DNA of 64,000 nucleotides from Hysterangium stoloniferum (GCA_015178975.1 WHVD01000109.1:223326-287325), one strand, 5' to 3'. Positions 34,911 through 47,039 are shown, counted from the stretch's first letter. Numbers and translations: made by a program. The notes: generated by a model from the sequence alone, not told the origin.

Positions 34911-35859
34911 TGGATTTAATGGCAGATGTATGCAGTCCTGCCAACAATCTGGAATTCCTTATTTTTTTTGAAGACTCTAAGCCACAGTTTATTTTATTTT
35001 ATGTTATATTATTTTTTATTTTTCCTTTTCCTTTCCTTGGAATCTGGATCTAGCTATCTCACATTCACCTCATGATCATCAATCCTTGACCCATTACCTC
35101 ACTGCCTCATGCTGGTACCAAGTGGGGCTTCAATCCCTAAGGATACAAAATGTAAATCGCTAAACATTTTCCTAACCTCCTAACCTCTTCTTGTCCCTCA
35201 ACTTTCACCACCACATATCTCCCATATGATAGGCAGTTCTAACATGTCTCAACCACCAAATGTGAAGCCTAAACTTCAAGAGAATCCCACAAGTACCTGC
35301 CATTGAACCTCCAGTAGACACTGCCTCCACCTTTCAAGGGCCACCTTGCACTGACAAGGTCAAGTGTACAAGTCACGAGTAACCCATTTCACCATCAACA
35401 CAATGCTCTCCCAAACTCCTTCTATTTCCTGGTACTGAAAGCTCTGTCCAGCCTCCCACCATTGTGTACCTGGTCCCAGCCACTCCCCCAGCAGACATCC
35501 CTCACCCAAGTCATGAATATGTATGTCATTGTGGCCATTAGACCTCTCGAAATCCTTTTCAGACCCCCAACCTCCCATGCCTATCATCCCCTGCAAAGAC
35601 TCAACGGACCCAAACCAATCAGGACCAATGAGTGACATTATCACACATGATCCTCAGGCCATTGAGCTGCCTCTTACCCCCACTCCCTTAAGTGAGAAGG
35701 CAAAAGGAAAGCAAAAGGCCTGACATATCATTGATATCACACTTTACCTTATCTTGACTTGATAATCCCCCAAAGATTAATAATAGACAGTAAGTCAATT
35801 TAATTCAAGTAACTGGAGCATTAACCATATTGGGATTTGTTTGATTGTCTGTCTACTTT
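34911..35859 (+). other. Probable gag-side remnant of a second gypsy element
   Basis: No intact gene. A proline-rich frame at 35523-35723 and nearby fragments on the plus strand may be gag of the gypsy element whose protease follows at 36538. LTR boundaries are not visible. Confidence 0.3.
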
Positions 35860-36534
35860 GGAGGATATCTGAAAACTATTAAGTATACCAAATTCTAATA
35901 TACTCTAAAGGTCATTTAAACATCTGGGATGTGATTCAAACATAATTTGGTTTTTAAAACTTTCAAAAAGTTTTAAACTCTCTCATACATTACAAACTAA
36001 AGAATCTTTCTGGACACAAGTAGACAATAAAAAAAATTAGTAGTTTGAAACACTAATACTTTTAAAAAATAGATACCTTTAGATAGTCCATTCCATTCAT
36101 ATGTATATCATTGGCACCTCTAAATACATATGTATTACTTTGTAATGGATCTGTCAATCTGAACAGATTTCTACTTGATTCAACATACCCAGAATATATA
36201 GGGGGTTTTACTTAATAAAGACAGCTGTGGTATGAAAAATTTCCAATAATATTTTACATATTTTACATGGAAATAACTACATTACAACTTTTAAAAAACA
36301 AAGTACTAATAAAAGTATTAGTAGGCATCTGTAAAAGGAAGGAAATTATATACAATGGAATTTGTTAAATAACTATGGGTTGTATAAGATGTAATATGGA
36401 GAACTATTTCTGATGGTTGTTTTTTGATGATATAATTGTTTCAGAATAGATATCACTATTTAAAGATGGAGTTTTGTAAAAATAAGACTTTTATTAGTAG
36501 ATATTTGAGATTATAATAATTATAAACACCGTCC
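35860..36534 (+). mobile_element. AT-rich TIR element, copy 2
   Basis: 675 bp, GGAGGATATC...CACCGTCC, flanked by TTT at 35857-35859 and 36535-36537. Removing it joins GTCTAC with TTTGACAC into an in-frame gypsy sequence. Confidence 0.8.
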
Positions 36535-36537
36535 TTT

Positions 36538-36930
36538 GACACAAATGAAGGACCAGTGGAATTAGTCATTGAAGCTTATGTGGTCAAAGGAGTGACTACT
36601 CCTTTTATCATTGGAAATGATATTGCAGATCAGTATGCAATCTCAGTCATGTGAGGAGAAGAGGGTTCAACTTTGAATTTTGGTTCAAGTGGAAGATCTA
36701 TCAAAGTTGAAAACTCTATTGGGCCAATGTTGCAGGATGAAAAGGGTCAAGCATTTCAAGTTAAAGTAACTCAAAAGGCCCATCACAAGAACAGATGGGT
36801 CAAGAAAGCACTTCAAAACAGAGAAACTGATAATTCTATGCAATCTGTCATTGGTATTACTACATATGTCTCTGGAGTCAATCAGTGCAATCCCTGTGTC
36901 ATTGACCTTTCGTGAGAAGTCAGACATAGC
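36538..36930 (+). pseudogene. Protease-region remnant of the second gypsy element
   Basis: Plus frame encodes TNEGPVELVIEAYVVKGVTT, then FIIGNDIADQYAISV, like the C-terminal half of a gypsy aspartic protease, followed by a lysine-rich linker (36673-36915). One stop splits it. Confidence 0.6.
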
Positions 36931-36933
36931 ATA

Positions 36934-37608
36934 GGAGGTTGTCCGTAATCATTATAATATCAAATGTTTACTAATAAAAGCAAAATTGCTACAAAACTCC
37001 ATCTTTAAATAGTGATATACCCTCTGAGACTATTATATTGTTAACCACCAACCATAAGAAACAATTCTCCATATTACATCCTAAACAATTCAGAGTCAAT
37101 TAATAGAACCTATTGTATATGGTTTTCCAAGGTATGTAAATACTTGCTAATACCTTTGTTGTTAATTTGTTTTTTAAAAACTGTAATGTAGTTATTTCCA
37201 TGTAAAATATGTAAAATATTATTGGAAATTTTTCATACCACAGCTGTCTTTATTAAGTAAACCCCCCTATATATTCTGGGTATGTTGAATCAAGTAGAAA
37301 TCTGTTCAGATTGACAGATCCATTCCAAAGTAATACCTATGTATTTAGAGGTGCCAATGATATACATATGCATGGAATGGACTATCTAAAAGTATCTATT
37401 TTTTAAAAGTATTAGTGTTTCAAACTACTAATTTTTTTTATTGTCTACTCATATCTGGAAAGATTCATTAGTTTGTAATGTATGAGAGAGTTTAAAACTT
37501 ATAAAAAGTTTTAAAAACCAAATTATGTTTGAATCACATCTCAGATGTTTAAATAACCTTTAGAGTATATTAGAATTTGGTATACTTAATAGTTTTCAGA
37601 TATCCTCC
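36934..37608 (-). mobile_element. AT-rich TIR element, copy 3 (inverted)
   Basis: 675 bp like copy 2 but reversed; ends GGAGGTTGTC and GATATCCTCC, flanked by ATA at 36931-36933 and 37609-37611. It retains the empty sites of both the Tc1 (near 37120) and the solo LTR (near 37055) found in copy 1. Confidence 0.8.
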
Positions 37609-37677
37609 ATATATCAAGAAGATTTTCTTATCCAATTGAGGTGATCAAGACTTTTATGGAGTACCTGATTCTATCAT

Positions 37678-38649
37678 TCCACCAGACTCTGTCCCTGTCT
37701 ATGTCCGACCTCATCCCATGCATCAGTCACTGGACCCCACTCAGAAAACCCATCATCCCTCTAACTGAGCCCCATTCCTGTTATAGTCAATCACCTGTCA
37801 CGATTCAGACTCTGCTCCCACTCTGTTCCCGTTATGGTTTTATGACCTGTCATGATTCGGACTCCGCTCCATTCCATTCCTAACACCCAGTTTGGTGTTT
37901 ACTTATCTTGTTTTATGTTTGCTAGTTTCATTTTCATTATTACTGGATTTGGTATGTTATTCATTCCACAGTCTATATAGTCTGGCAGATGTTGTACATA
38001 CAATCCAGTCAGAAAATCAGCTTAGATTCTCCCCAGTAATCTAGTACATTTTCTGCTTTAAACTCCTTTTTGAATTACACTGCTCTCACTAGTTGGAGCC
38101 CACAGGCTCCAACACATCTATCACTCAACCTCTGACTTATCTATCTCAACTCCCCGACCTCTCAACCCACAACCTCTCAACCCACAACCTCTCAACCCAC
38201 AACCTCTCAACCCACAACCTCTCAACCCACAACCTCTCAACCCACAACCTCTCAACCCACAACCTCTCAACCCACAACCTCTCAACCCACAACCTCTCAA
38301 CCCACAACCTCTCAACCCACAACCTCTCAACCCACAACCTCTCAACCCACAACCTCTCAACCCACAACCTCTCAACCCACAACCTCTCAACCCACAACCT
38401 CTCAACCCACAACCTCTCAACCCACAACCTCTCAACCCACAACCTCTCAACCCACAACCTCTCAACCCACAACCTCTCAACCCACAACCTCTCAACCCAC
38501 AAACTCCGCCCTGACTCCCCGGGATTCCCATCCACCCATTTGAAATTGGACAACACGATCTCACGAGGGCACAGCCTATAAGCTGAAGCCAAGTCCTACC
38601 GGATTTCCTGCAGGCTTCTCCGGAAACCCTCCATGTACGCACCCTTAAC
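37678..38649 (+). mobile_element. 5'-truncated LTR of the TGTTATGACTGG family with expanded minisatellite
   Basis: Matches 28205-28959 from about its position 170 to the end CCCTTAAC(A). ATCAT occurs at both borders (37673-37677 and 38650-38654). It contains the 15-bp tandem array. Confidence 0.75.
38156..38503. repeat. 15-bp minisatellite, about 23 identical units
   Basis: Unit CTCAACCCACAACCT repeated without variation over about 348 bp. Sister LTRs at 28800 and 60377 have only one or two diverged units. Because 15 is a multiple of three, long frames appear on both strands (38093-38581 plus, 38121-38684 minus) and should not be taken as genes. Confidence 0.95.
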
Positions 38650-38654
38650 ATCAT

Positions 38655-39760
38655 GCCTATCTGGTCAAGAGCATTGCCAATCAACTCTCTAATCCTAAAT
38701 ACAACTCAATTGATGAACCAAATGTTGAAGGAGAATCAGAAGGTGGACCTGAAACTGCAGAACCACCCCCAGAAGACATTTATTCCAATAGGTTCTTTGA
38801 AGAGATTGACATTAGCAAGGACTTATCTCCAGAACAAAAGAAGCAATTGAAGTCAATACTCTGGAAGAATTGTCTTGTTTTTGGATTAGATGGAAGACTT
38901 GGACATTATCCTATGAAGGTGGAAATCAATTTACGAGAAGGAGCAAGAGATATCAATGCCTCCATTCTTTGCTTCACCCAAGAGCAGAGGAGTTATAGAT
39001 GAACAGATGGACAAATGGATTAAGCTGAAAGTAATCAAACCTTCTCAGAGTCCAGCATTCATCACATACATATTGTCAGCTCAATGCACAAGTCATCCTG
39101 CACAAATTTCCATTACCATGTCAAGATGATATGTATCTTGCAAGCATTATCTGGATCACAATGGCTATCAACTCTAGATGAACTACCAGGTTTTACATGG
39201 TTAGAAATGGTATCTAAAGAGAAGGAGAAGACATCATTCAGGACTCATCATGGTCTTTATCAATTCTTAAGGATGGCATTTGGATTCTGTAATGGCCCAG
39301 CCATCTTCCAGGGAGTCACACAGAATGTTTTGGCACCATTCCCATGGATATACACCTTTAATGACATAGTTATCTTCTCAAAGACCTTTGAAGATCATTT
39401 AAACCATGTTGAATCAATCCTTCAAGCAATCATAAAATCAAAGATTACCTTGTCCCTTTTAAAATGTCATTTTGCTTATCAGTCACTTGAGTTGTTAAAA
39501 CAAAAGGTTTTGAGACTCGGCCTATCCACTCACAAGGAAAAGGTGGATGCTATCTTGCAGTAGATGAGCCCAGAAATGTTCAAGAGCTCCAAAAATTCTT
39601 GGGAATGATGGTTTACTTCTCTGCATATATTCCATTCTATGCATGGATAGTAAACCCGTTATTCTCATTACTCAAGAAAAATGTAACATGGACATGAAGA
39701 AATGCACAGCAACATGCTTCCAAATTAGCAAAGAAGGCCCTTACCAATTCTCAAAGATGG
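38655..39760 (+). pseudogene. Reverse transcriptase of the second gypsy element
   Basis: Motifs in gypsy order: DLSPEQKKQLKSILWKN, CLVFGLDGRLG, MKVEINLREG, LQALSGSQWLSTLDELPGF, SFRTHHGLYQFLRMAFGF, CNGPAIFQG and IVIFSKTFEDHLNHV, then GLSTHKEKVDAIL and FLGMMVYFSAYIPF. The active-site YxDD reads as FND, and the fingers region (39000-39090) has lost bases. Inactive. Confidence 0.78.
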
Positions 39761-40116
39761 CTACAATCCTCCAACAAATCTAGCCAATCCAAATGACAAT
39801 CCATGGTTGCTTGCCAACCTTGATTCAAAATAAGTATTAAATTCTTGGAAAATGATTGAATATGACCCAGTCAAAGGAAGAGAGGATTTTGTGATGTACA
39901 TATCCAGTCTATTTTCACAATAATTGTCCAGAATGTTATTGATTTTATTTTATTTTATTTATTATTTTAAGAATTGGCCTGTTTCCTTTTAACTTCACAT
40001 ACTCAAGGCTTTAAAAGATGTCACATTATGTAATCAAAGCCTAGAGCGGTCAAAATCTAATTTTAATAGGCTGGTTTATATATTTTTGGGTGGCCCAGTT
40101 CTTTTTTATATTATAT

Positions 40117-40995
40117 TGTTGGATATATGTGCATTATTTTATTTTTATCACATGGCATCACATGACAATGACATGATGACACATTGACAAGTCACATATA
40201 GTTTTTGCAGCTGCCCAGCCAGGTTTACTTCCATTTGGGCCACCTGGCATATTTTTCCTTCCACTCTTAGCTGTCCTGGGCATAGCTCCTGACTCAAGTG
40301 GCTTGGATCTTGGAGTCAGGTGAGAGCTAATGATGTCATAATGGAATCATAGAAACTTCTAGAAGCTTCTAAGAATTTCCTAATTGGATATTTAAATTTT
40401 ACTAAGCAGAACTATCTAATGTATAAAAGGAGGGCTAAATCTTGAATAAAAAACTACTACTTTACTACTATCAACAGCACCAGCTCAGAAGCTGTCACAA
40501 CTGTCACAGTCACAACATCGTCACAAAATATTCAAGGTAACTTTCAACACATCTTTGACACATCAATTTATCTTGGACAAAAACTCCGACTCATCATTCT
40601 CTTCAACATCTTTGACACCCTCAAATTTATTTGACAAACACTCAACCTACATTCAACTTGTCTCATTTCAACATCATAAGTGATTTCATTCATAGGTCAT
40701 AGTTTAATCATAGTTTAATGAAGAAAGGCATAAAAGGGCAATCAGAAGAGTGAAGGACTTCAGTCAGAAAATCTATATTAGTTATCTGTATTATTAATCT
40801 ACCTCTCAATCTTGTCTTATGTTATCATCAAAACTCTTCAACATTAACATCTGTGAGCCTTCACAACTGGTATTAGCCTCTTACTTCATCAACAGGGCAA
40901 ATCTATACTTTGTCAAACGAGGCTTCTGTATTCAGTTTAGTAGAATAAATTACAATTATTATTTGACTTAATCGAAGGAAATTCGATTTGTGTCA
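40117..40995 (+). mobile_element. Probable 3' LTR of the second gypsy element
   Basis: TGTTGGATAT at 40117 and TTTGTGTCA at 40995; a TATA-like TATAAAAGGAGG at 40421. Its 3' half matches 30340-31569 and its organisation matches the LTR at 1-517. The 5' boundary is uncertain (an alternative TGTCAC start lies near 40493). Confidence 0.5.
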
Positions 40996-41483
40996 GAAGC
41001 ACTATCTTCTTCATACTAAAGGACAGAATAATAGCCTTAGTGTGAAATTACTTAACTACAAGCACCTACACTTGCAGAATCTTGAACTCTTTATCAGCAT
41101 CTTGAACTTAGCTAATTCATCTAAGTTCCCTCAGCCTCCCAGCAACCTTTAGACTTACTAATCACACAAGTAAATCTAAAGTCTTACTACTGAAATCTCT
41201 GTTGACCTTTATTCTCAAGAAGGACTTAGCCTTTGTAGAGTGCATCACTACAAGTTCATCTAAATTTGTTAAGAGACCAAACAAATATTGACTGTAGTTG
41301 TTTAAGCTTAACAGTGCAGTTAATTAATCTATCAGTATTTCATTTACTGGACCTTTGTTTATTTATTTCTTGAATCCCTTGCCATGTCAACATTTGTTAA
41401 ACTATTTGAGAGAGTAATAACTGAATCTATTACACATCCACTTCATGCAAAATAATGAGTACTTACAGCTGTTTCATTATGTA
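40996..41483. other. No gene recognised
   Basis: AT-rich, short frames only. Confidence 0.3.
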
Positions 41484-42184
41484 CTGTAAGGGCATGTGCT
41501 AGAATACTTGGAAATATTGTGTGAAAATTGTGAACCTTATGGCTGCTTCAAATGTTGACCAATCACCTGTAACTTTGTATACATAGTTTAATAATATATC
41601 TAGTGAACTATCATGTAACAACTCCAAAATTTGACCTGTAGCATATGTCCCAAAATTGGACTCCATTTGAGCTTGCAAACTCATTTGTGAGCCAACTGCT
41701 GCACCAAACTGAATGAGCTTTTAATATTTTATTGCATATGTGAAAAATGACTGCTCCTAGCTGTTGTAGTCCAAATACCCACCATGGAGCTGTAAGGGTT
41801 TGTATGCATTTACCTGGCAAATTTATCACTGGGCTTTGGATTGAAACAGCTGGGAGCCATTTTTCACTATATAATTACATGCCAAATAACATATTACAAG
41901 CTCATTTCTTACTACCTAAGTACATGCCCAATAACATATGACAAGTTCAGTTGGTTTGGTGTAGTGGTTGGCTCACAAATGTGTTCACAAGCTGACATGG
42001 ACACCAATTTTGGGAAATATGCTACAGGTCAAATTTTGGGGGTATAACATGACAATTCCCTAGACATGTAGTATTAAGATATATATACAAAACTACAAGG
42101 TGATTGGTCAACATTTGAAGGACCTATGAGATTTGCAATGTTCATACAATATTTCCAGGTATTCCAGTGTACACCTTACATAGT
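41484..42184. mobile_element. Foldback element with ~270-330-bp inverted arms
   Basis: 41484-41758 and 41845-42184 are inverted copies, with ends near CTGTAAGGGC and ACACCTTACA. A single arm of the same family occurs at 59490-59781. It has no coding capacity. Confidence 0.75.
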
Positions 42185-42719
42185 GCATTCTCCTTCTACC
42201 AAGTACTTGAAAATGCATATTGTGGACCATGCTCAGTGAGGCTGATGGATGATTTAACCCATATACACCTAAACTATCACCAAACCTACCATGTTAGAAG
42301 GTGATTCACTAACTGACACATTGATTGATCCAAGTATTCATTACAAGCTTATTAAACCCTTGTAGTTTGTGCATTTGCAATAAGCCAACTCACACTATTT
42401 TTAATAAAATGATTAAGTCATGGGAGATGGCCAAAAAATCCATACAGAAGAATTATAAAAAGAAAAAAGAATCTGGGAAATACAATAAACATGAGTATAC
42501 ATGAATCCCTATTCTCTAGTGGTGCTTGTGGTGATGTAATACTATAACAATAATACTAACTTAAACATCAGCAACAAGTGATAGAGCATTATTTAGTAAA
42601 TTATAACTAATGTCAATCTCGATGTAAGAACTGAGGATAAACCTTCTAACTTCGACTAATAGCAGATATAATGCCTTTTTGACATCGCATACCCAAACAT
42701 GTATGCGACAGTTGTGTGG
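42185..42719. other. No gene recognised
   Basis: AT-rich flank of the right arm of the inverted duplication. Confidence 0.3.
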
Positions 42720-42734
42720 TCCGTAGTGGACGAC

Positions 42735-43049
42735 TTTCTTTGATTTCAAGTGAGGCCGTCGGTTCGTGTCCAAACACGGGAGCAAGAAGAACAAATATTC
42801 AATTCTGTCCCTTATGGGTTTCCTCATCTTGTGTCATCGATGAAAACAAGGTACGGCATCACAGTAACTTGGTGTGTGTGTGAATTACAACTGCCCTCTA
42901 GACGAAGTTGTTCGATCGGTCAAGGCATTCAATCTATACATTGGTAAGGTGCAGCATAAAACTAAGAAGCTAAAAACGTACATTGTGTATCAAAGGACTG
43001 TGCTGCCTTCTACGTCCAAAATTCGTTTTACTGAACGGATTTGGCCCTG
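42735..43049 (+). pseudogene. Right-arm counterpart of the unrecognised ORF, frameshifted
   Basis: Encodes the same peptide as 16197-16502 (NYNCPLDEVV, FNLYIGKV, STSKIRFTERIW) ending at the TGA of 43047-43049. Additional GT bases near 42865-42875 separate the N- and C-terminal halves into different frames. Confidence 0.4.
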
Positions 43050-43717
43050 ACCGTATGGCGCCACTAACGGGATATTGATGTAACCTATGCACGCTAATAG
43101 AAAATAAGACGCGTCGCTTGGGGTCCCCGAAGAAGCAAAACTGTTTGAAGTTTTACGGTTTGGTTCCAGAATTGGCTATTATATAAACTTCATGATCATG
43201 AGTGATACTATCTGGCTGTCAATGTATAAGATATATGGAAGCACCGCATCCGTTGAATTTGTATATCGTCTGTACAAAAGGACATCATATCTGGTAGCAA
43301 TCCATGCACATGAGCCGGTCGTGAGTTAACAACACTATCGTAGATTTTGGCTGCGTATCTTGTCACATATATTGACAGTAAAATAACAGATAGTGGGTAC
43401 CTAACATTGAACTTGAAAGGCTGCCACAACCTTGCTTACTAGTAGCCGGGATTGTACATGGAGTCTTAATAATGCAAAGATTTATGTTCCAGGAGTATGA
43501 CTTCAACTGGTTCCGGCTCCTCGGCCCCTCGAGTAGGCCGATGGAAAGTTAAATATCAGAGGAGATAATGCTAAACATTTAAACGAAAGAATAATAGATA
43601 ACTAAAAGGGGTATGTCAGAAATATAAGACCACTACTATTTCTGATACATGTTTCCCATATGAAATTCTCGATGGTGTCTGTCTTGTGGTCTGTGCACAG
43701 CCATTAGCGCTGGCGAG

Positions 43718-43730
43718 GGTATATAAAGAG
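43718..43730 (+). promoter_or_regulatory. TATA box of right-arm U2 gene
   Basis: GGTATATAAAGAG about 25-30 bp upstream of the inferred U2 5' end. The preceding 230 bp are conserved with the left arm and with 9861-10397. Confidence 0.6.
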
Positions 43731-43751
43731 CAGACGTTGAAATTATTGTTT

Positions 43752-43938
43752 CTTCACCACTCTGGCCTTTTGGCTTAGATCAAGTGTAGTATCTGTTCTT
43801 TTTAGTTTAACCACTAAAATGATCCCACCGGGATCATCATTGGTTAGCCAATTTTTGCTACCCTTGTTCTCTAATCCCTGCTTGCACATTGAAGGACATG
43901 ATGACCTTGCCATTGCAGTATCAGCTTGCGTCGTCAGG
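43752..43938 (+). ncRNA. U2 spliceosomal RNA (right-arm copy)
   Basis: Contains GGCCTTTTGGC (43764-43774), the branch-point recognition core GTAGTA (43785-43792 region), stem IIa (about 43800-43818), stem IIb TGATCCC/GGGATCA (43820-43836), the Sm-binding site AATTTTTGC (43850-43858) and 3' stem-loop IV with the ATTGCAGTA loop (43912-43920) closed by GATGAC/GTCGTC. The length of about 187 nt is standard. In the spliceosome U2 snRNP binds the intron branch point and later pairs with U6. Only a handful of differences separate it from the left-arm copy, mainly in 3' stems, where they remain pairable. Confidence 0.92.
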
Positions 43939-44873
43939 GGATCTATTTCCGATTTCTTTTGCTGTGTTCTGCATCTATCTTGATTTTTTATCGAGGGTAA
44001 TGACGCAGCAAACGAATTTGGAAGTGAATACCACTTGTATTTACTAGTTCTTTATCTAAGTAAGACTATCCTATTAGTGTTAGTTCAGATTATATATTTG
44101 GACAATATAAAAAGGTTCATCAATCTGTATACGTGATTACGGTGGTTGATTCTGGGATTCCATCTATGATCTCAATGGGGAAACCATATCTGCCTGTGAT
44201 GGAGGTTCAGGGCATGATGAGATGTTTTGGATCTTCCGAGTCTCTGACACAAGTTTGATGCTTGCATTCCAAATTCCCACACTGTGGCGGAACCTGGACT
44301 TTATGTACACGACATTTTTGTGATTTCATTCTTCCGAATATTCATTAGACTTCTGCGTGGGAAATACTTTTTTGGCATAAATATGATTTCTTCCGCTCTT
44401 CACGGACCTTTCCTGTCCCCTGTTCCTTGGCAGATTTGACTCTTGTTCCACCTCCTGCCCCTTTCACCTATTGCCCCACATTGGCACTACCTATTCCACC
44501 TTCAAAATGATTTTCTGAGAAATGTGTTGGTGCCATTTCTATCCTGGCCCTCGCTTTAACAGTAACAAAATTCTAGTTCATACCCATCAAAGTTACTCCT
44601 TATCCATTCCTCCTCTCCTCTTCTTAATGGTCTTCTTGGTACATTTGTTCTCAAACCTCCTGTCACCAATGTACCAAGATATCCTTGACAGTACTTTCAG
44701 TTGATACAGCAAGAAGCTGACTGATCTCCTATCTCATCCATATCAACTATCTATTGTTAGAATTGTTGGGAGACTGCAAGTCATAGAAGCTGTGAGACTG
44801 TGGTGCTGTCTCAGATCATTGATTCTGAGATTGAATTACATAAATTTGTATATATAAAGGTCATGTAATTAGT

Positions 44874-45239
44874 TCTTCGTCTCTGTCTGTATTTGGTGAG
44901 TGGATCCCCAGTGGAAGTGAATCTGGGGGCTGCAGGCTCTATTGCACAAAGCATGCTGATGGGGACATGAGTGAGCCCCAACAGCATGCCAAACTAGCAG
45001 TAAATACATGAAAGTTCAATCTAAACTATGAGTTTTAGGGCAATAAAGAAGCAGGAAAGGGTGGGATGGTGGGAAAGAGAAAACTACTCAAGGCAAGGCT
45101 GAACAATACTTTGAGGGCTGACCACTCAGATGATGGTGGCAAGAGACAAAGGTGACAGAAAAAGGTTCCACTGTAGCGGAACTTAAATGGAGAAAACACT
45201 CCCATTACAAAGACCGCAGTCTAATTTATTAGTCCGTTC
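44874..45239. mobile_element. Insertion private to the right arm, SINE-like
   Basis: About 365 bp interrupt sequence that is continuous in the left arm at 14570-14578. One end (45190-45238) shares an AACACTCCCATTACAAAG block and a TTAGTCCGTTC end with 56278-56330, next to the tRNA-like sequence. No coding capacity. Exact ends and target duplication are not clear. Confidence 0.5.
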
Positions 45240-46151
45240 TCCCAAAATTCTTAACAAGTATGCATAATTCTTCATTGTTCCACATTTCAGTGGATCACCA
45301 CCACTGGTAAAGAACTCGAATTGAAGTCGATATATATGTGCGTATGTGTCTGTCCGCTTCTCAAGGAGGCAGCCTGAGATAGAATTCATATTCCGTGCTG
45401 TGTGTCTACAGATGCTATACACTTCATTGATTTGCAATTGAAAACCATTCCACTGGCAGTACAATTGAGGTCTCAACAGTGCTGCCAACCGACATTACTT
45501 CTCAAAGCGAATGTTCAATACCTGCTCATCATCCCCAGCTGCGACCATCGAGGGATTATTTCTGATAAATATTGAAATGTGAGGGTAAAAACGGCCCTAC
45601 CCAAATCCAACTTCAGCCATATGTTTCATAGCCGTATTGTTTTGGTATATAATATCAATACTACACATCGTTTACGATTATTACCTGTAATCGTGGTTGA
45701 GCTGAGTGGTTCATATGGGTGATTACTGAGTTGGATCTTGCATTGTGGCGTGCATATCATGCCATTGCCAAGGTGCTGTATAACAGCTTGAATAAATGTG
45801 AACTATTGTTACCATCCAGATCCAAAAGCCCTATCTCTTTACAAATCATGACATGATGGAATGGACGGACGGCATGTCATCACTCGTCTTTGTAAAAATA
45901 GGCTTGTTCCTCTTCGCTGGATGGATACGTTTATAGGTCGTTTGTCCCCAAATCCCCCGGCAACAAAAGGCACTTATTTGGGAATGCTGAATTAAATTCT
46001 ATCACAGTAGGCCTGTGTCACATTGAGTTTAACATGGCTCGTGTGTTATTCTAGGCTCACAGGAGACGTCAATTTACAAAGTTATCGGTGAATTAAAATC
46101 CCGAAGCTGAGCTCTTCGGTCCAAAAGGTGCGTACAATAGCTCGTGGATAA

Positions 46152-46926
46152 TTAATAGATACCCGGAATACACCTATACACTACTCTCTGCGCATAATCA
46201 CTCCACTCTGTCCCAAAAGCCTTCTTAAGCTCCGCATCCTCTACAGGTCCACGACTGATGAGGGCATAAATGACATAAAATGCCCAGACACCCCACGACC
46301 GCAGTAGCCACCGGATCATAGTGGACTTGGCCATGATGCCACAGGTGTTCGCATAACCGTTAGCACCAAGTGTAGTGAGGACGGTCCCGGAAGTCAGAAA
46401 GAGGGTGCCTGTATAACTAGGGTGACGAAGGTAGGCGTATGGTCCCCATGTAACGAGTTTGTGGTTGGGCCGGATGGTTATTTCATAGGTAAATAGGGTG
46501 CCCAACGCCTTGTAACACCAAATTCGGATGAGTCCGCCGATAAACATCATGGTCACTCCAGCGATAAACATGGCTTGTATTGTGGTGAACTCGTCTGATG
46601 TAGGTTCTGCAGGACATATGGTGGTGACGACCATGCCAATCAAGGCATTAGACTCCTTCAAAGGAAGCAGCACAATTGACACCATTTCTAGGAATAAAAG
46701 GGAAAGAGCAAAAGTCTATGTTGGAATACAGCTTTAGCATTGTAAATATTAAGAAAACACGCTTACTGACCTGCATAGTGAAGGCAACAAAGCGTGGATT
46801 AACTTCGAACAAACTCGATTTGTTAACTCTGTCCGACTTGGTGGGAGGAGGGTTTGGTGGCTGGTATCCTTTAAGGTGTGCGAGAGCTGCGAGGAGGAGT
46901 AGAGGGACTCTGATTGGGATAGACAT
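46152..46926 (-). CDS. Isoprenylcysteine carboxyl methyltransferase family protein (right-arm copy)
   Basis: Two exons on the minus strand, 46926-46767 and 46687-46152, with a 79-nt GTAAGC...CTAG intron (46766-46688), give 231 residues. Start ATG at 46926 matches both paralogues. The sequence contains an N-terminal hydrophobic segment (VPLLLLAALAHL), the GPYAYLRHPSYTG signature, and WSDYAQRVVYRCIPGIY at the end, differing from the central copy mostly by conservative changes. The frame and splice sites are intact, so this is probably the functional partner of the broken left-arm copy. The reaction is SAM-dependent carboxyl methylation of prenyl-cysteine in the ER membrane. The upstream TATA and the AAACCAAGC box are retained. 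Confidence 0.88.
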
Positions 46927-47039
46927 AACTTCCTCTAAATTCGATGTGAAATTTTAAGGGTTAAATCGGACTGGGGTATAAAGGAAGGCGGCACATGAGG
47001 AGAGTTTATACCTCGGAAGGTTTTTCCATTTTTTTTATT

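Noticed and set aside
37678..38503. Tandem array considered as a CRISPR
   Set aside because: Units are contiguous 15-mers with no spacers, in a eukaryotic LTR.
38093..38684. Long overlapping frames on both strands (up to 187 codons) with LSTHN, WVERL and RGCGL repeats
   Set aside because: They are read-through of a 15-bp tandem repeat inside an LTR; a repeat unit divisible by three leaves frames open automatically.
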